DNA from: Eonycteris spelaea | Taxonomy: Eukaryota > Chordata > Mammalia > Chiroptera > Pteropodidae | Assembly: GCA_003508835.1 (NCBI GenBank) | Contig: PUFA01000066.1 | Location: 1,736,001 to 1,800,000, forward strand | Direction: 5' to 3' | DNA length: 64,000 nucleotides | Part shown: positions 33,549-43,834 of the stretch, in pieces | Numbering within the stretch: position 1 is the first letter of the stretch | Layout of the letters: every line of letters starts with the position of its first letter | Position numbers and translations under genes: made by a program | Notes under the pieces: generated by a model | What the model saw: only the letters and a program-made list of their open reading frames with translations | Databases searched by the model: none | Told to the model about the DNA's origin: nothing

Positions 33549-34488
33549 CCTCAAAGGCCAGGCGGAGGTAGAAGGACACTCAGAGCCTTTACCTCCCTAC
33601 TCACAGTGGCCCCTTCCCTGAAAGCCCAGAGCCTGCATATGCGGGGGGGGGGTGCATTCCCTGTGGTTGGGCAGGGATGAGACAGGTGTGCCAGGGTGCA
33701 ACCAGAGCAGATTTATCCAAAAGGAGTGTGATGCTCTCTCCGCAGTAATTAGAGCCCTCAGTGCATTCAGTCTTCCGAGGAGCTGGGAGCTCGGATCAGT
33801 CAGGACTGGCCGCTCCTGGAGCCTAACCTGGCTGGCTCGCCGGGGCCAGGCACTCTCTAAAACCGCTTATGCCCACGTATCCCGGGGCCAGCTTTTCTGG
33901 GTGCACACCGTGCAGACGCTGACATTCGTAAAGACAGAAGATGGGGGTAGGAAGGAAGGGAAAATGAAAAAAAACTCTCTTATAACCTCCTCTACTTCAA
34001 AGTTCACTTCGAAACATCAAGCCTCACTCCCCGTCTCAGGAGCGGTGCTACTGGCGTTTTATGCGGGATGACTTTGATTATGTGGAACTGTCTGAGATGT
34101 TCCAGGACACGTCGAGTCTCTGGCTCACGCCTAGTAGAGGTCAGTGATCTAGCCCTTTCTCTAGCCATTGCAACAACCCCAAACACCCTTACTCATTTTC
34201 ACTCACTTGGGTTAGCGTGAAAATCTGACTCTCCACATGCCAACAAAACACAGTGCGTGGCATGGAGGAGGGGGGGTGGGGTCTGGGAGACCCAGTCCCA
34301 GAAACATTACTGCCTGGGGAGGCTCTTTGTGGGGTGCCACACCATGTAGTTCCGAGCTCTGATGCTTGTCAGAGAATCTCAGTAAATCCTCGCCATTTCT
34401 GCAAAGAGGAGGGGATGCAATTTACCGAGCATTCGGCTTCCCGAATTAGACAGTTATAACAAAATGTGAGGAAAGGAGAGAAAGATTC
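33549..34488. other. Unique non-coding DNA, no recognised gene
   Basis: Includes a 10-base G run at 33643-33652. The 139-codon frame at 33652-34071 has no domain. Confidence 0.4.
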
Positions 34489-34489
34489 G

Positions 34490-34625
34490 TGGTATCCAGC
34501 CAGCAAGCATTCATGGAGCACAGACTGTGCCAAGCTCAGTGCCCAGGGTGAGCAATGCAAAGAACACAAGATACTGGACTTAGGTTGCTAGCAGTCTGGT
34601 CAATAGAGAAAAGTAACCCACTGCA
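34490..34625 (-). mobile_element. L2 LINE 3' fragment, antisense
   Basis: ATCCAGCCAGCAAGCATTCATGGAGCACAGACTGTGCCAAGCTCAGTGCCCAGGGTGAGCAATGCAAAG, then CTAGCAGTCTGGTC, is the reverse complement of the L2 terminus (ATTTATTGAGCACCTACTGTGTGCC..., CTAGTGGGGGAG). Confidence 0.7.
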
Positions 34626-35049
34626 GCAACAGCCATGAGAGAGAGAGAGGGAGTCCTATGACAAGATGAGGTTTTACATGTGCAGTTGGGGTCTATGGTG
34701 GGTCTACTAGTGTGTCTTAGACAGTGATTTGAAGCTGGAATGGCATGGCGTGGAATGGAATAGAACAGAACAATATTATCAGGTAATAGAAGTAACTAGT
34801 GTTCATAGTTTGTCTCAGGTTTATAAATATGAGTATATTGGCTTGTGATGCAGAATATGTTTCATACTGTGGCTAACTGGAAAAAAAGCTTAGAAGCACA
34901 AGGTAAAGAGCTACAGCGTAAGGGGCTACTTTTGCAACAATAGGTCCTTACGCAGGTATAAAAACATGTCATCGGTTAGAAACTCGACGTCAGATTTTGG
35001 ACTGATTTGCAGGCGTGGAGCAGCTCTATGTGCCGCATCACTTCGGGTG
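34626..35049. other. Unique non-coding DNA, no recognised feature
   Basis: A GGAATGGAATAGAACAGAACAATATTATC segment near 34755 faintly resembles the hAT MITE at 12191, but this is too weak to call. Confidence 0.35.
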
Positions 35050-35190
35050 GGTCCCCAACAATCCTGAGAGGTGCAGGACAGGGTCATTCTCGCTGCAAAG
35101 ATGAGGAAATGGGGACCCAGCCCAACTCCCCGAGGTCACCCAGCTGAGCAGCCAGAGCACAGTCCTGCAGCTCAGACTCCAGTCCCGGAG
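35050..35190 (-). mobile_element. MIR SINE, antisense, degraded
   Basis: CAATCCTGAGAGGTGCAGGACAGGGTCATTCTCGCTGCAAAGATGAGGAAATGGGGACCCAG, then CCCCGAGGTCACCCAGCTGAGCAGCCAGAGC, follows the reverse-complement MIR order (CCTATGAGGTAGGTACTATTAT...TTTACAGATGAGGAAACTGAGGC...GCCCAAGGTCACACAGCTAG). Confidence 0.78.
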
Positions 35191-36004
35191 GGTCCTGCTG
35201 CCGCTGCTCCTGAGGATGGAGCTTCACCCACGTCGCTGCCTGTCTCACTGCGAGGACTCGACCCGCGTTCTCACCCCCACGTTCCAGCCGCCTCTGCAAT
35301 GACAGGTAGGCTGAGAGGCTCCATTAGGTTTAGAAAAGAAACGCCCCCACCAACATTTTCATGGGTACAAACCCCACATTCCTCTCTAGGGGGACAACTT
35401 CCTTGGTGACTGGGACACTTTTGACAAAATCGACTGTCAACGCCTAAGGAGGCGCCTGGTTTGAGCTCAGGATGTGACAAGGGAAGCGAATCGTCCAAGT
35501 TTGTCTTCCACCGCAGCCTGTGCCCATCGCTCTCAGAAAGAAAAGAAAGAGTGTAAAAATGTCAGGATTCCTTCCAGGGAGAAGAAGGCGAGGAACTGGG
35601 GCGGATGGGAGCGCCATCCTGGCTGGGGTGGGCGAGCGGCGCCCCGTGTGTGTTCTGTTCCCCGACACGCAGGGGTGTTGGGGGTCCTTCCACACTGCCA
35701 CCTGCTCTCTGTCCGCCCCAGGGGGCGGGGCTGCGGTTTGCTGATTGGGGCGTCCACATGGACTAGATTCTGGAAACTGAGCTCAGCCTTGGGCACAGAC
35801 GGCTTGCTCTTGCTGCAAGGTCAACAGACTCCACGACGGCTCGTGTCCTGTGTGTGCCTGACGGGTGCCCCGTGTGGCACTGCAGCCAGGCGGTGGGGGC
35901 ACAGCTTCCGGGGCACCCCCTCCACTTCCTCTCAGGTGAGCAGTGGATTGGGCCATCTTGGCGAGCCTCCAGCGCCCTCCAGCGGCCAGTGCGCTGTGTG
36001 CATC
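35191..36004. other. Unique GC-rich DNA with a CTCF-like motif
   Basis: GC-rich with scattered CpG and a CGCCCCAGGGGGCGGGG palindromic GC-box cluster near 35714-35730. No exon is recognised. The 291-codon plus-strand frame at 35474-36349 runs into the L2 fragment downstream and has no domain. Confidence 0.4.
35970..35989 (-). promoter_or_regulatory. Candidate CTCF binding motif
   Basis: CAGCGCCCTCCAGCGGCCAG closely follows the reverse-complement CTCF consensus AGCGCCCCCTGGTGGCCA, with the key GCGCC and GGCCA blocks intact and two or three transitions between them. This is a motif match by eye; occupancy is unknown. Confidence 0.4.
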
Positions 36005-36340
36005 CAACAGGTTCTTGTCGCGCACATGCGCACCGGGCACAGCTCCAGGGCTGGGGATGCAGCCGGGATCCAGTCTGCCCCAGACCTTGCTCTTGTGGTG
36101 GTTGACAGACAGGGAGCAGGAAATCAAGCTGCGCTTGAGACGCTGCCAGAGACGAAAGTGCAGGGAAGACATTTAACCAGGCTGAAGCGATGGACGTGGG
36201 ACTCAGGGAATGAGGAGGGACATTTACCTGGTCCTGAAAAGGAGAAGGAGCGGATCGTGGGAGTGGTCATGGAGGGGGCTCTAGGCAGAGACAACAGAGG
36301 CGTGGAATCTGAGTCACAGCCCACCCACCCTTCACAGAGG
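36005..36340 (-). mobile_element. L2 LINE 3' fragment, antisense
   Basis: CACATGCGCACCGGGCACAGCTCCAGGGCTGGGGATGCAGCCGG, CCTTGCTCTTGTGGTGGTTGACAGACAGGGAGCAGG, then GAAGTGCAGGGAAGACATTTAACCAGGCTGAAGCGATG, follows the antisense L2 order (TGTGCCAGGCACTGTTCTAGGCGCTGGGGATACAGC, CCCTGCCCTCATGGAG..., GACATTTGAGCAGAGACC). It undermines the long open frame that crosses it. Confidence 0.6.
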
Positions 36341-36454
36341 GCCCTGTAGGACCCGTGGAGAAGCATCCTCCTACTGCCCCCCATGAAATTCCCTGCAACA
36401 GAAAAGCGCGAAGAGCTCGGACCCCACACCAAGCTGTCTGGCTTTACATCTCAG

Positions 36455-36595
36455 CCGGATCGCGTACTACCTTCATTAGCACTCTGCACCTGTTTCTCTG
36501 TTTGGCATGGGGTTGGTAATAACAGAACTGTGGTGAGGAGAAATGAATTATTAATCCTCATACAGCACTGAGCCCAGGGCCGACACGTGGTGGGG
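36455..36595 (+). mobile_element. MIR SINE 3' half, sense
   Basis: GTTTCTCTGTTTGGCATGGGGTTGGTAATAACAGAACTGTGGTGAGGAGAAATGAATTATTAATCCTCATACAGCACTGAGCCCAGGGCCGACACGTGG corresponds to the MIR 3' part (TTTCCTCATCTGTAAAATGGGGATAATAA...GTTGTGAGGATTAAATGAGTTAATACATGTAAAGCACTTAGAACAGTGCCTGGCACA). Confidence 0.7.
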
Positions 36596-36884
36596 CTGGA
36601 GGGGCTGGACACCAAATCAGCAGGTGTCCTTGGAGGACCGAGTGGGTCCTTTTAAACGGGACCTCTGGGGCATCTTTAATGATAAAATTACTTCTTTTCA
36701 GAACAAGTAGGTCAAATAATGCTCAGACTTGCAGACATCTGTATTGTGTCTTGACACCCAGTGATCTCCCAGAAAACCAGGGCTTGCCCTCTGAGTGGGG
36801 ACAGCAAAGCCCAGACTTGTCTCACTGGGGATATGGGAAGGGGTCAATGAGCCACATACCCTAAGAAGAGGAAGGATCTTTGGG
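36596..36884. other. Unique non-coding DNA, no recognised feature
   Basis: No exon or repeat is recognised. Confidence 0.4.
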
Positions 36885-37052
36885 ACTATGTAGTGATTAC
36901 AAGGGGGGTTCTGCAGCCAAACTCAGGTTCAAGTCCCAACCTCCACCACTTACCAGTTGTGTGACCTTGAATAAGTCTCTTAACCTGTCTAAGCCTCATT
37001 CTCCTCATCTGTAGAATGGGGATAATAATCACAGAATGGTTGTAAAGAACAA
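36885..37052 (+). mobile_element. MIR SINE, sense
   Basis: Well preserved: TATGTAGTGATTACAAGGGGGGTTCTGCAGCCAAACTCAGGTTCAAGTCCCAACCTCCACCACTTACCAGTTGTGTGACCTTGAATAAGTCTCTTAACCTGTCTAAGCCTCATTCTCCTCATCTGTAGAATGGGGATAATAATCACAGAATGGTTGTAAAG. The GGTTCAAGTCC box is the SINE's tRNA-derived head, not a functional tRNA. An ATCC microsatellite follows directly. Confidence 0.95.
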
Positions 37053-37063
37053 ATTTCCTAAAC

Positions 37064-37109
37064 CCATCCATCCATCCATCCACTCATCCATCCATCCATC
37101 CATCCATCT
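37064..37109. repeat. (ATCC)n microsatellite
   Basis: About eleven near-perfect tetramers with one ACTC interruption at 37081-37084. It directly follows the MIR 3' region. Confidence 0.96.
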
Positions 37110-38747
37110 TCACGTGAACGTGAGTGGTCATTGTTTATCATATTGTCATCACCCAGGATGAGAGGACACGCTGAAAGTCTCGACACTGGTGAGGTTTTAG
37201 ACAGCACCTCAGAGGTGATGGAGGGAGACCATCACTGATGACAGTGATCACAGGGACCCAGAGAAGAGGTCGTTGAGCCACCGCAGCCTCCATCTGATAC
37301 CTGTAGCTGAGAAAGAGGCATATCTCCACATTCCGGACACACAGCACTTCGTCGAGGCTCATCGAGGCCAGGGACTGCCACCAGCCAAACCTCTTGCCTT
37401 GTCAACCTTCTTCCTCATTATAAACTTACATGCTCTTGTCCTGCCTAATTCCTCATCCCAAGCTTCCCAGTGCAAGGTCCTCTGCAAACCTCGAAAGGTG
37501 TTCTTTCCCTGTGTCCTTTAAAAGGTAACCACTTGCAGAGCGTCACCGCATTCTCACTGCACAGAAGCCCAGCAGGGGAGGGAGGCTGCCAGCCGAGCAT
37601 GGACTTTGGTCCCATCCGCAAACTCCAGGAGATGTAGAAAAGCCCCCTACATTGCACAAGGATTCCACAGGAGCCATAAAACAGCCTGTGATTAAACCAA
37701 GATGTCAAAATCAGTATGCAAAGGGTGTAATTAAAAGCCAAGCATGCTTAGCACCGAAACATCACTCTTAATTGAGCTTGTGCCTACATTTTTATATGCC
37801 ACAGGAAATTAATGACAGCGTGATAAACCTTCAAGGAAAATTAATTACCCCTGCTGCTTGCCTGCTCCTCCCTGTGCTCTCTGCTTACACTGTCCTCTCC
37901 CTTCCTCCATCCACCCCCAGGGGGGGACCCTGAGGTGCCATTACACATTCGGGGCTGAACATTCACATGGCGCGTCCACACAGATCAGCGCTGTGAAGAA
38001 AAGCCAATGGGTCACCCAAAGCGCTGGGCGGTGTTTACTGCAGAAGCGACAGGAGCCAGAAACAGACGGGCGGGGTCTTTGCAGAGGTGGAGTGAGGGGG
38101 TGGGTGCACTGCGTGGTGGCCTCTGTGGCTTTCTCTGGGACGAGCCCACATTCCCACAGGACGCGGGGAGGGAGAGAGAAGGGCTGGAGGTAGGGGCATC
38201 AGCAGAGACAGCAGAGCTGAGTGAGGCGCCCTGGCCTTGGCGGCTGGGCTGCAGCAACATGCGCACAGGGGGTGGGATGTCACCGGGGCTTTCAGAGTCA
38301 TCAGGATTCGGGCAGAGAGTCCAAGAGACAAGGAGGTGGGAACACAGGGAAGAGGCAGAGATGAGAGCTCATTGGCCCCTCCCCCCTGTCCCTGCTCTGC
38401 CCAGGACCCTGGTGGTGCCGCTGTGGTGAGCTCTCTGCGGGAGGCGGACCTCAGCCCTGGGAGGCAGCCCGGGCTGTCACTGCTGCACAGACACCAAGAA
38501 CAGAGAGGACAGTGAGCAGGAGACGCCAATGGGCCACCACAATGGGCCACCAGTGGGGCTGTGAGCATCCATCTTTACAATGACCAAAGGGAGACAAAGT
38601 GACAGAGACCAGCAGGTTCCCGGGAGGCAGATCCCCTCCCCAGAGGTCTCCATGGTGGTGGGTCTGGGGGAGGGGGAGCTGAATGCAACGGGGCAGGCTC
38701 TGTGCAGCCACTTGAGGACTGTCAGGGACCAGTCTCAGGCCCTGGCA

Positions 38748-38764
38748 CGAGCGCCCCCTGCCCC
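38748..38764 (-). promoter_or_regulatory. Partial CTCF-like core
   Basis: GAGCGCCCCCTGCCCCT contains the reverse-complement CTCF core AGCGCCCCCTG, but the GGTGGCCA half is replaced by a C-rich tail. Weaker than the motif at 35970. Confidence 0.25.
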
Positions 38765-38869
38765 TCCTTCTCTCCAGCACTGATGTTTCCTCCTGTGCTC
38801 CCGGCCCCCGGCACGCGTGACCTGCACCCTGCCTGTCCCCACACCGGCCCTGCCTTGTGCCCTGCACGG

Positions 38870-39250
38870 CCTCAGACAACACTCTGTCGGGATGGGACGG
38901 AACCGGCGCTTCAGTCACCCCTGACACCCGGGGCTCCCGGGGATGCGCGAGAGGGCGCCGGGCGCCACGTCCCTCTGGCCATAACCATTTTTCATAAGGG
39001 AGGAGAAGCAGAAGGGGAGACCCCGGCTGATCAGGGCGGCCACGTCTTCCAAAGCGTCTCCCACCCACGGGTGAGCAGCCTGCCCCCAGATGCGCCCAGG
39101 CGGCTGACACCCCGCAGATCGCAGACGCCGGGGACGTGCGGAGTCCTGCCTGGATCTCGGCGGTGAGAAGTGATTTGCAAGAAACACTCCGCCGGATTGA
39201 GCGGCTGCCAGGAGTCCCGGCTGTCTGGCGTTTGCTCTTGGCGGCTGTTC
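38870..39250. promoter_or_regulatory. Small CpG-rich cluster
   Basis: CpG is enriched across about 0.4 kb (for example GCGCGAGAGGGCGCCGGGCGCC near 38944-38965 and repeated CGG/CCG at 39110-39190). No exon or TATA box is recognised. It could be a weak CpG island or simply GC-biased retention. Confidence 0.35.
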
Positions 39251-40421
39251 TCGGCTGTTCTCAGACGTGGGCAGCAGATTGGGGCTGGGGGCTCCTCCTT
39301 GGCCTCGGGGGACCCTCACAGTCCGCAGGGAGCGACAGAGTGCACAAGCTGATTTCATGGACGTTTATGGAGCCCTGCAGGCCGCCAGGGGTTAGCACGC
39401 ACCCCGAATTAGAGGACAGCGGCCACTTGTCCCGCCTCAGAGCTCACGAAAGACGATTGCTTTGGTCCCAGGGAGCGTATGGGAGCAGGGCAGACGCCAA
39501 CATCTGGCTCCTGCCACCTGGCGTTCTTCAGAAGTGACCGTCTAAGGAGATCTGGCCATTGTGAGGGAGATACTTATTGTGGGGCTTCTGTCCGGCCTCT
39601 TCAGGGTCAGCTCTGCCCACACAGGGGCAGGAGGGCAATGTCCCAAACTGCCCTGCCCTGGCCTGGTGGGGCTGGGAGCTTTGCAAGAAGTGGGGAGACA
39701 GCAGAGGCGAACGCCACGGGCCTGGGGCTCAGGGGACTCACACAGGGGCGGAGGGCGGTCTGGCCCGCAGGACGAGCCCTGTCACTAGCCAGGGGAGGCC
39801 ACGCGGAAATACCAGTGCCTGGCCTTTCAGTAGCCAGGGCAACTCCGGGAAAACGGACCTCACTCTCCACTCCAGAAATGAGCCGTGTCGCCAGGGCCAT
39901 GTCCTGTCACATCCCTGTAGCCCTGAGTCCCACCCCCCTTCACCCAGAGCGCTTTCCTTGGCCACCCTCTGAACGCTGCAGACTACACAGAATTAGCTCA
40001 GTGGCAGTCACCCCTGAACATGACTGACCTGCTGGGGGGGGGGTCTAAGTCCTTGCAGGGAAAAGCCTCGTCTCACTTGTGTCTGTAACCCCCACACAGT
40101 GTCCTGGTCACTGCCACTCGCCGCAGACCATTTGGTCACGCGCTCAGGTTCTCTCGCACGTCCTGTCCTCGGATGCTGACCCCTCCTGCACCAGCCATCT
40201 CAGGGCTGCGGGGAGCTTCAGTCAAACCTGCAAGAGCACCTTGCTCCCTCCCCCCTTGTTATCAGTGAGACCCTGGGAACTCACCAGATGTAATCGATCT
40301 GTCTTTGGGGTGAACACACCACATGAATTCTTCTGAAAGCAATCAACGACTGTAAGCCAATTACCACTGGCCGTATTTTTCACCACACTTCACCCACAAC
40401 CTCATCCTAGCTGTGGCCAAA

Positions 40422-40474
40422 CTCACACACACCACACACACGCACACACACGCACGAACACACACACACACACG
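40422..40474. repeat. Imperfect (CA)n microsatellite
   Basis: CACACA units interrupted by ACCA, CGCA and CGAA; the longest pure run is about 16 bases at 40458-40473. Confidence 0.92.
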
Positions 40475-41324
40475 CAGCAGATGCCAACTCTGTGCCTCAC
40501 ATAGCAGTGGGATTGCTGACTAGTGAACAGTCGATCTGCATGAATTAACGTGATGGTTGAAAAGCCCTGAAGCTTTTCAACTTACAAACAGGTATCGGGC
40601 TGGGTTGCCATGGAGAACAGGTGGCGGATGCCAGGGCTCACCCCCAGGACGCGGGGCCTCTTCTGGTTAGCGGGGTCACATGGGTCTCTGTGAAGAGGCC
40701 AAGGCATGGCCTGGCATTCTGATGACGTCTGACATGCTGTGTCTGAGCGTACGAGTGTGTGCGGTGTGGGAGAGTGTACGTGTGTGCGCGTGAGTGTGTT
40801 TGAGTGTAAGTTTGCGCGCACCTATGTCCAGGCCTCGCATGTATGGAATGACAATTGAACGGCCCCAAAGATCTGTTGGACACACTTCCTGCTCTAACGG
40901 AGTGTTTAAGCGCTGGGGGTCGCTGAGTGGACAATGTGAGTTTCTGAGCCAGGGCGGCTACTGACTCAGCACCCAGGGCGGCTGCTCCTCCCAGCTCCAG
41001 AAACGCCCACGGGCCCCTGCCTCTCTCTGTTGCTCGTGTCCTCCCCTCCCCTCTCTCCCTCCCCTCCCCGCTCCACTCGCCTTGTGGCCTCCCCGCTTCG
41101 CTCTCCCATGTCTCTGGCTTCATGCCCTTTGTCCTGCAGTCCCTCCCCTCGCTGTGGGCCATCGATGAGAGGACCACATCCTTGCCTCCTCGCCACAGAA
41201 AACCCTTGACACCGGTTCAGCCCGGCTTTCTGTCTTGCAAATCTGCACCAGCTCCGGAAGAATCGTACCTACGAACACGCGTGCTGACACGTGCGCATCA
41301 TCACGCAGAATGCAGACCCGGACC
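40475..41324. other. Unique DNA with an imperfect TG tract
   Basis: An imperfect (TG)n tract with CG and AG interruptions lies at 40740-40815. A CCCTCCC/TCTCC-rich pyrimidine stretch lies at 41035-41080. No gene is recognised. Confidence 0.5.
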
Positions 41325-41421
41325 AGAAGCAGGCCCTCTACTCCACGTCTGAGTTTGTGTTTCCCCAGAAGCAGGCCCTCTACTCCACGTCTGAGTTTGC
41401 ATTTCCCCAGAAGCAGGCCCT
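41325..41421. repeat. 42-bp tandem repeat (2.3 copies)
   Basis: Unit 1 at 41325-41366 and unit 2 at 41367-41408 differ only at two adjacent positions (TTTGTGTTT versus TTTGCATTT). A third partial copy (AGAAGCAGGCCCT) follows at 41409-41421. The period is 42 bases, a multiple of three, so frames crossing it show a repeated 14-residue pattern on both strands; that is a consequence of the DNA repeat, not evidence of a protein. Confidence 0.95.
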
Positions 41422-41963
41422 GAGGCAAGGTCTCAAGTTCCTTTATTTCTGAGGGGTGGGCGGAGTGGCAGGGTGACCAGGACAGGGACGGCTTTGTCTG
41501 CGCCATGGGGCCGGCCCCCGGGTGTGGTCAGGAGACGGGCTGGGGCTCTGGGAAGGTGGCCGTGCCACCTCCAGCAAGTTACCAGTGTGGGAACCAGAGC
41601 CCGGGCCGCCAGGGAGCCCGAGGCGCAGACAGGCACGGCGGGGTTAACCCATCTGAGCGCCCAGAGAGCGGGGCGTCACCCCACCTCCGCCAGACCTGGC
41701 TTGGGGCCCCCTGGGGCATTTCCTCCCCAGCACCCCAGTTACGAGGAGGGGAAAGCAGGGACATGGGGTACAGAGCAGTGACAAGGAGGGGCCGGAGCGG
41801 CTTAACCAGGGAGCAAAATCGAGGTAGGGGCTCAGGGACTCGTCGCTGCCCCAGCATGTGCCACCTGCCGTGGCCCCTCCCACCCTCTCTCGTTCATTCT
41901 CCAGGCCTCCCGGCCTCCCCAAACCAACAGGGCCCAGACCCCCGGGGTGACTTCTAAGGCCTT
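41422..41963. other. Unique GC-rich non-coding DNA
   Basis: No exon or repeat is recognised; overlapping open frames on both strands lack domains. Confidence 0.4.
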
Positions 41964-42190
41964 GAGACAAAGGTTCTCAAACACTGTTTAATGCAACAAA
42001 ACACATTTCACACCACGACCCTCCTACACACACACGTCTATTTATGTAAAAATGAAGAAGGGTTTTCCCCAAACAGCACTTGCATTCCATGCACACCCCA
42101 CAACCCAGTGTTTTCTAATCTACTTGATTCTGGTCTTTAAATGCCGGGTCACCCCTCTGCCCTGATTTCAAGCTCCACTAATGCATCCCA
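41964..42190. mobile_element. Possible hAT-type DNA transposon fragment
   Basis: AAAGGTTCTCAAACACTGTTTAATGCAACAAAACACATTTCACACCACGACCC resembles a hAT left end (CAGTGGTTCTCAAAC) followed by a CACGACCC-type interior. The right end is not visible. Tentative. Confidence 0.35.
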
Positions 42191-42794
42191 ACTTGTGATC
42201 TGATCCACTCTGCACTAGGGAACAGCCGGCTGTGGATGTCTTTGACCAGGTGCCATTTATCCTACAGTGAGGGGGCCAGCTTCACCCTGGGACGCACCTT
42301 CTCCTCCCCTCACCGGGGAGAGGAAAAAGGCTGTGCCCAGTAGACGCTGACAGGTCACGACCTTCAATGTGTCCCAGCAGCCTGCCAGGCAGGGTGTCGG
42401 GGTTGGTGCACAGACCAGATGGCAGAACCCTGGCCTTAGCTAGCTGCTCAGCCCTAAAACCTCCCGGGCTCACCAGGGAGCGGGGCATGGGAAGAGTGTG
42501 GGGTCAGGCCCCGGAGGGAGCAGCAGGCCCTGAGCTGGGCCCGGCCGCCCCTTCCCGAGAAGCCAGACCCATCCTCTGACCCGCATGGGGTCCAGGCTCT
42601 CAGGAGCTTGCAGACAGAGAAACGGGCAGCAGGGGGCTTAGTACCACAGCCAGAGCTGTCCTCACGGTCACCATGTGGTTACTCTCAGCTCTCTTGCCCC
42701 CAGCCAGCGCCGGGTCCCACGTGTCACCTCGCTCCGTGCTCACGACCGCCCTCGGAGGCAGACACAGGGGTTTAGGTCGTGGTGCCAGGGGCGG
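42191..42794. other. Unique GC-rich DNA
   Basis: Contains GGGCAGCAGGGGGCTTAG at 42625-42642, which holds a CTCF-like CAGCAGGGGGC core without the full flanks. No gene is recognised. Confidence 0.35.
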
Positions 42795-42895
42795 CGGCAG
42801 CAGTAATGATTGTAAACAGCACCTGACGTTCCGGAGCACCCACCACGTGACCGGCACAGTGCCAAGGGCTCCACGTGACCCACAGCCAGACACGG
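42795..42895 (-). mobile_element. MIR SINE tail, antisense fragment
   Basis: CAGTAATGATTGTAAACAGCACCTGACGTTCCGGAGCACCCACCACGTGACCGGCACAGTGCCAAGGGCTCCACGTGACCC follows the antisense MIR end (TAATAAC...CATTTATTGAGCACTTACTATGTGCCAGGCACTGTGCTAAGCGC). Confidence 0.55.
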
Positions 42896-43834
42896 CTCCC
42901 TCCTCGTGGGCCCGTTCTCTGTGAAATGACGTTTCTGCTGTTGGGAAGGACCTGTCCCCCTTCCATCATCTATGACGTTCCCTCATCTTGTCCCTCATCT
43001 TAGCAGACGCTGTCCCTCTTGTCCCTGTCATTTCCACGCCACTGACAGTGACAGTCTTCCTGGCCATGCTTGTGACATGGCCCTTTAGGTTCTGATAGAT
43101 TTATTTACAACCAGACTTCACCCGATTTCGCCTACGAAGGCAGGCTTTCCTCTCGATCCTGCTGAGCGGAAGGCGGTGGGTCTCGTGCTGGCCAGGAGGC
43201 CGTGGGGCTGGGAAGCCAGCTCGGGAGTGGGGGAGGGTACAACAAATGACAATCCCCGCCGAGCAGGGGGTGGCAGAGCTGGTTGCATTCCTGTGGTTCC
43301 CCGCTCCCTGTCCCCGGTGCCAAGCATCTCTGGGCATTAAAGGACGGCGTCAGCCATCAGGCCTTCGAATGAAGCCCGTGGATAGCTGATGACCCCGGGC
43401 GGCCCCGCCAGGCACCCACTTGGCAGAGTGGTCACTAGAACTTGAGTCTCGTCCAGGCAGAAACACGCCCGCAAGGACCGAGGGAAGCAGAAGCAACATT
43501 CCCATCCTTTCATCCCAACTCAGCTGTCTGCAAACCTCCCACTCACCGGCTGTGAGCGGTCCCTCTGTGTCCTCCTGGCTGACGGGATCCCATTCTGCTG
43601 GGACCATCTTCCTTTTCAGAGAGGAGCATGACGTGTTCAGGGAGACAGATGCCTCTTGTTACCGTACGTCGTTTTCCAGAACTGTCCACACAGTGCCTTC
43701 AACAGGCCACTCTCCCTCGAGCACGCCCATCCTCCCCTCAGATGCCAGGTTCCTGCTGTGGCCGTGAAGAAGGATTTCATAGCACTCGGTGTATCATCCT
43801 TCAGGCCCCGTTGTCTTCCTTCCGGATGACGGTA
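42896..43834. other. Unique non-coding DNA, no recognised gene
   Basis: No exon or repeat is recognised. A tandem TCATCT/TCCCTCATCTT stretch occurs near 42963-43002. Confidence 0.4.

Larger units (their letters stand above)
37110..40421. other. Unique DNA, AT-rich then strongly GC/CpG-rich; no gene recognised
   Basis: 37730-37860 is AT-rich with AATTA motifs and could be conserved non-coding DNA. 38000-40300 is GC-rich with many overlapping open frames up to 219 codons on either strand, none with a domain. A 10-base G run lies at 40034-40043. The 11-mer CGGCTGTTCTC is tandemly repeated near 39241-39263. Confidence 0.4.

Noticed and set aside
35474..36349. 291-codon open frame, plus strand
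   Set aside because: The longest frame in the window, but its second half lies in an antisense L2 fragment, it has no recognisable domain, and open frames in other phases overlap it. Treated as chance in GC-rich DNA.
37064..37109. Short tandem array considered as CRISPR-like
   Set aside because: A pure ATCC microsatellite in a mammalian context; no spacers or cas genes.
38451..39110. 219-codon open frame, minus strand
   Set aside because: Lies in CpG-rich DNA where stop codons are rare. R/G/P-rich, no domain, and overlapped by plus-strand frames of similar openness.
41120..41506. Frames with a repeated 14-residue peptide
   Set aside because: Caused by the 42-bp DNA tandem repeat; the same pattern appears on both strands.
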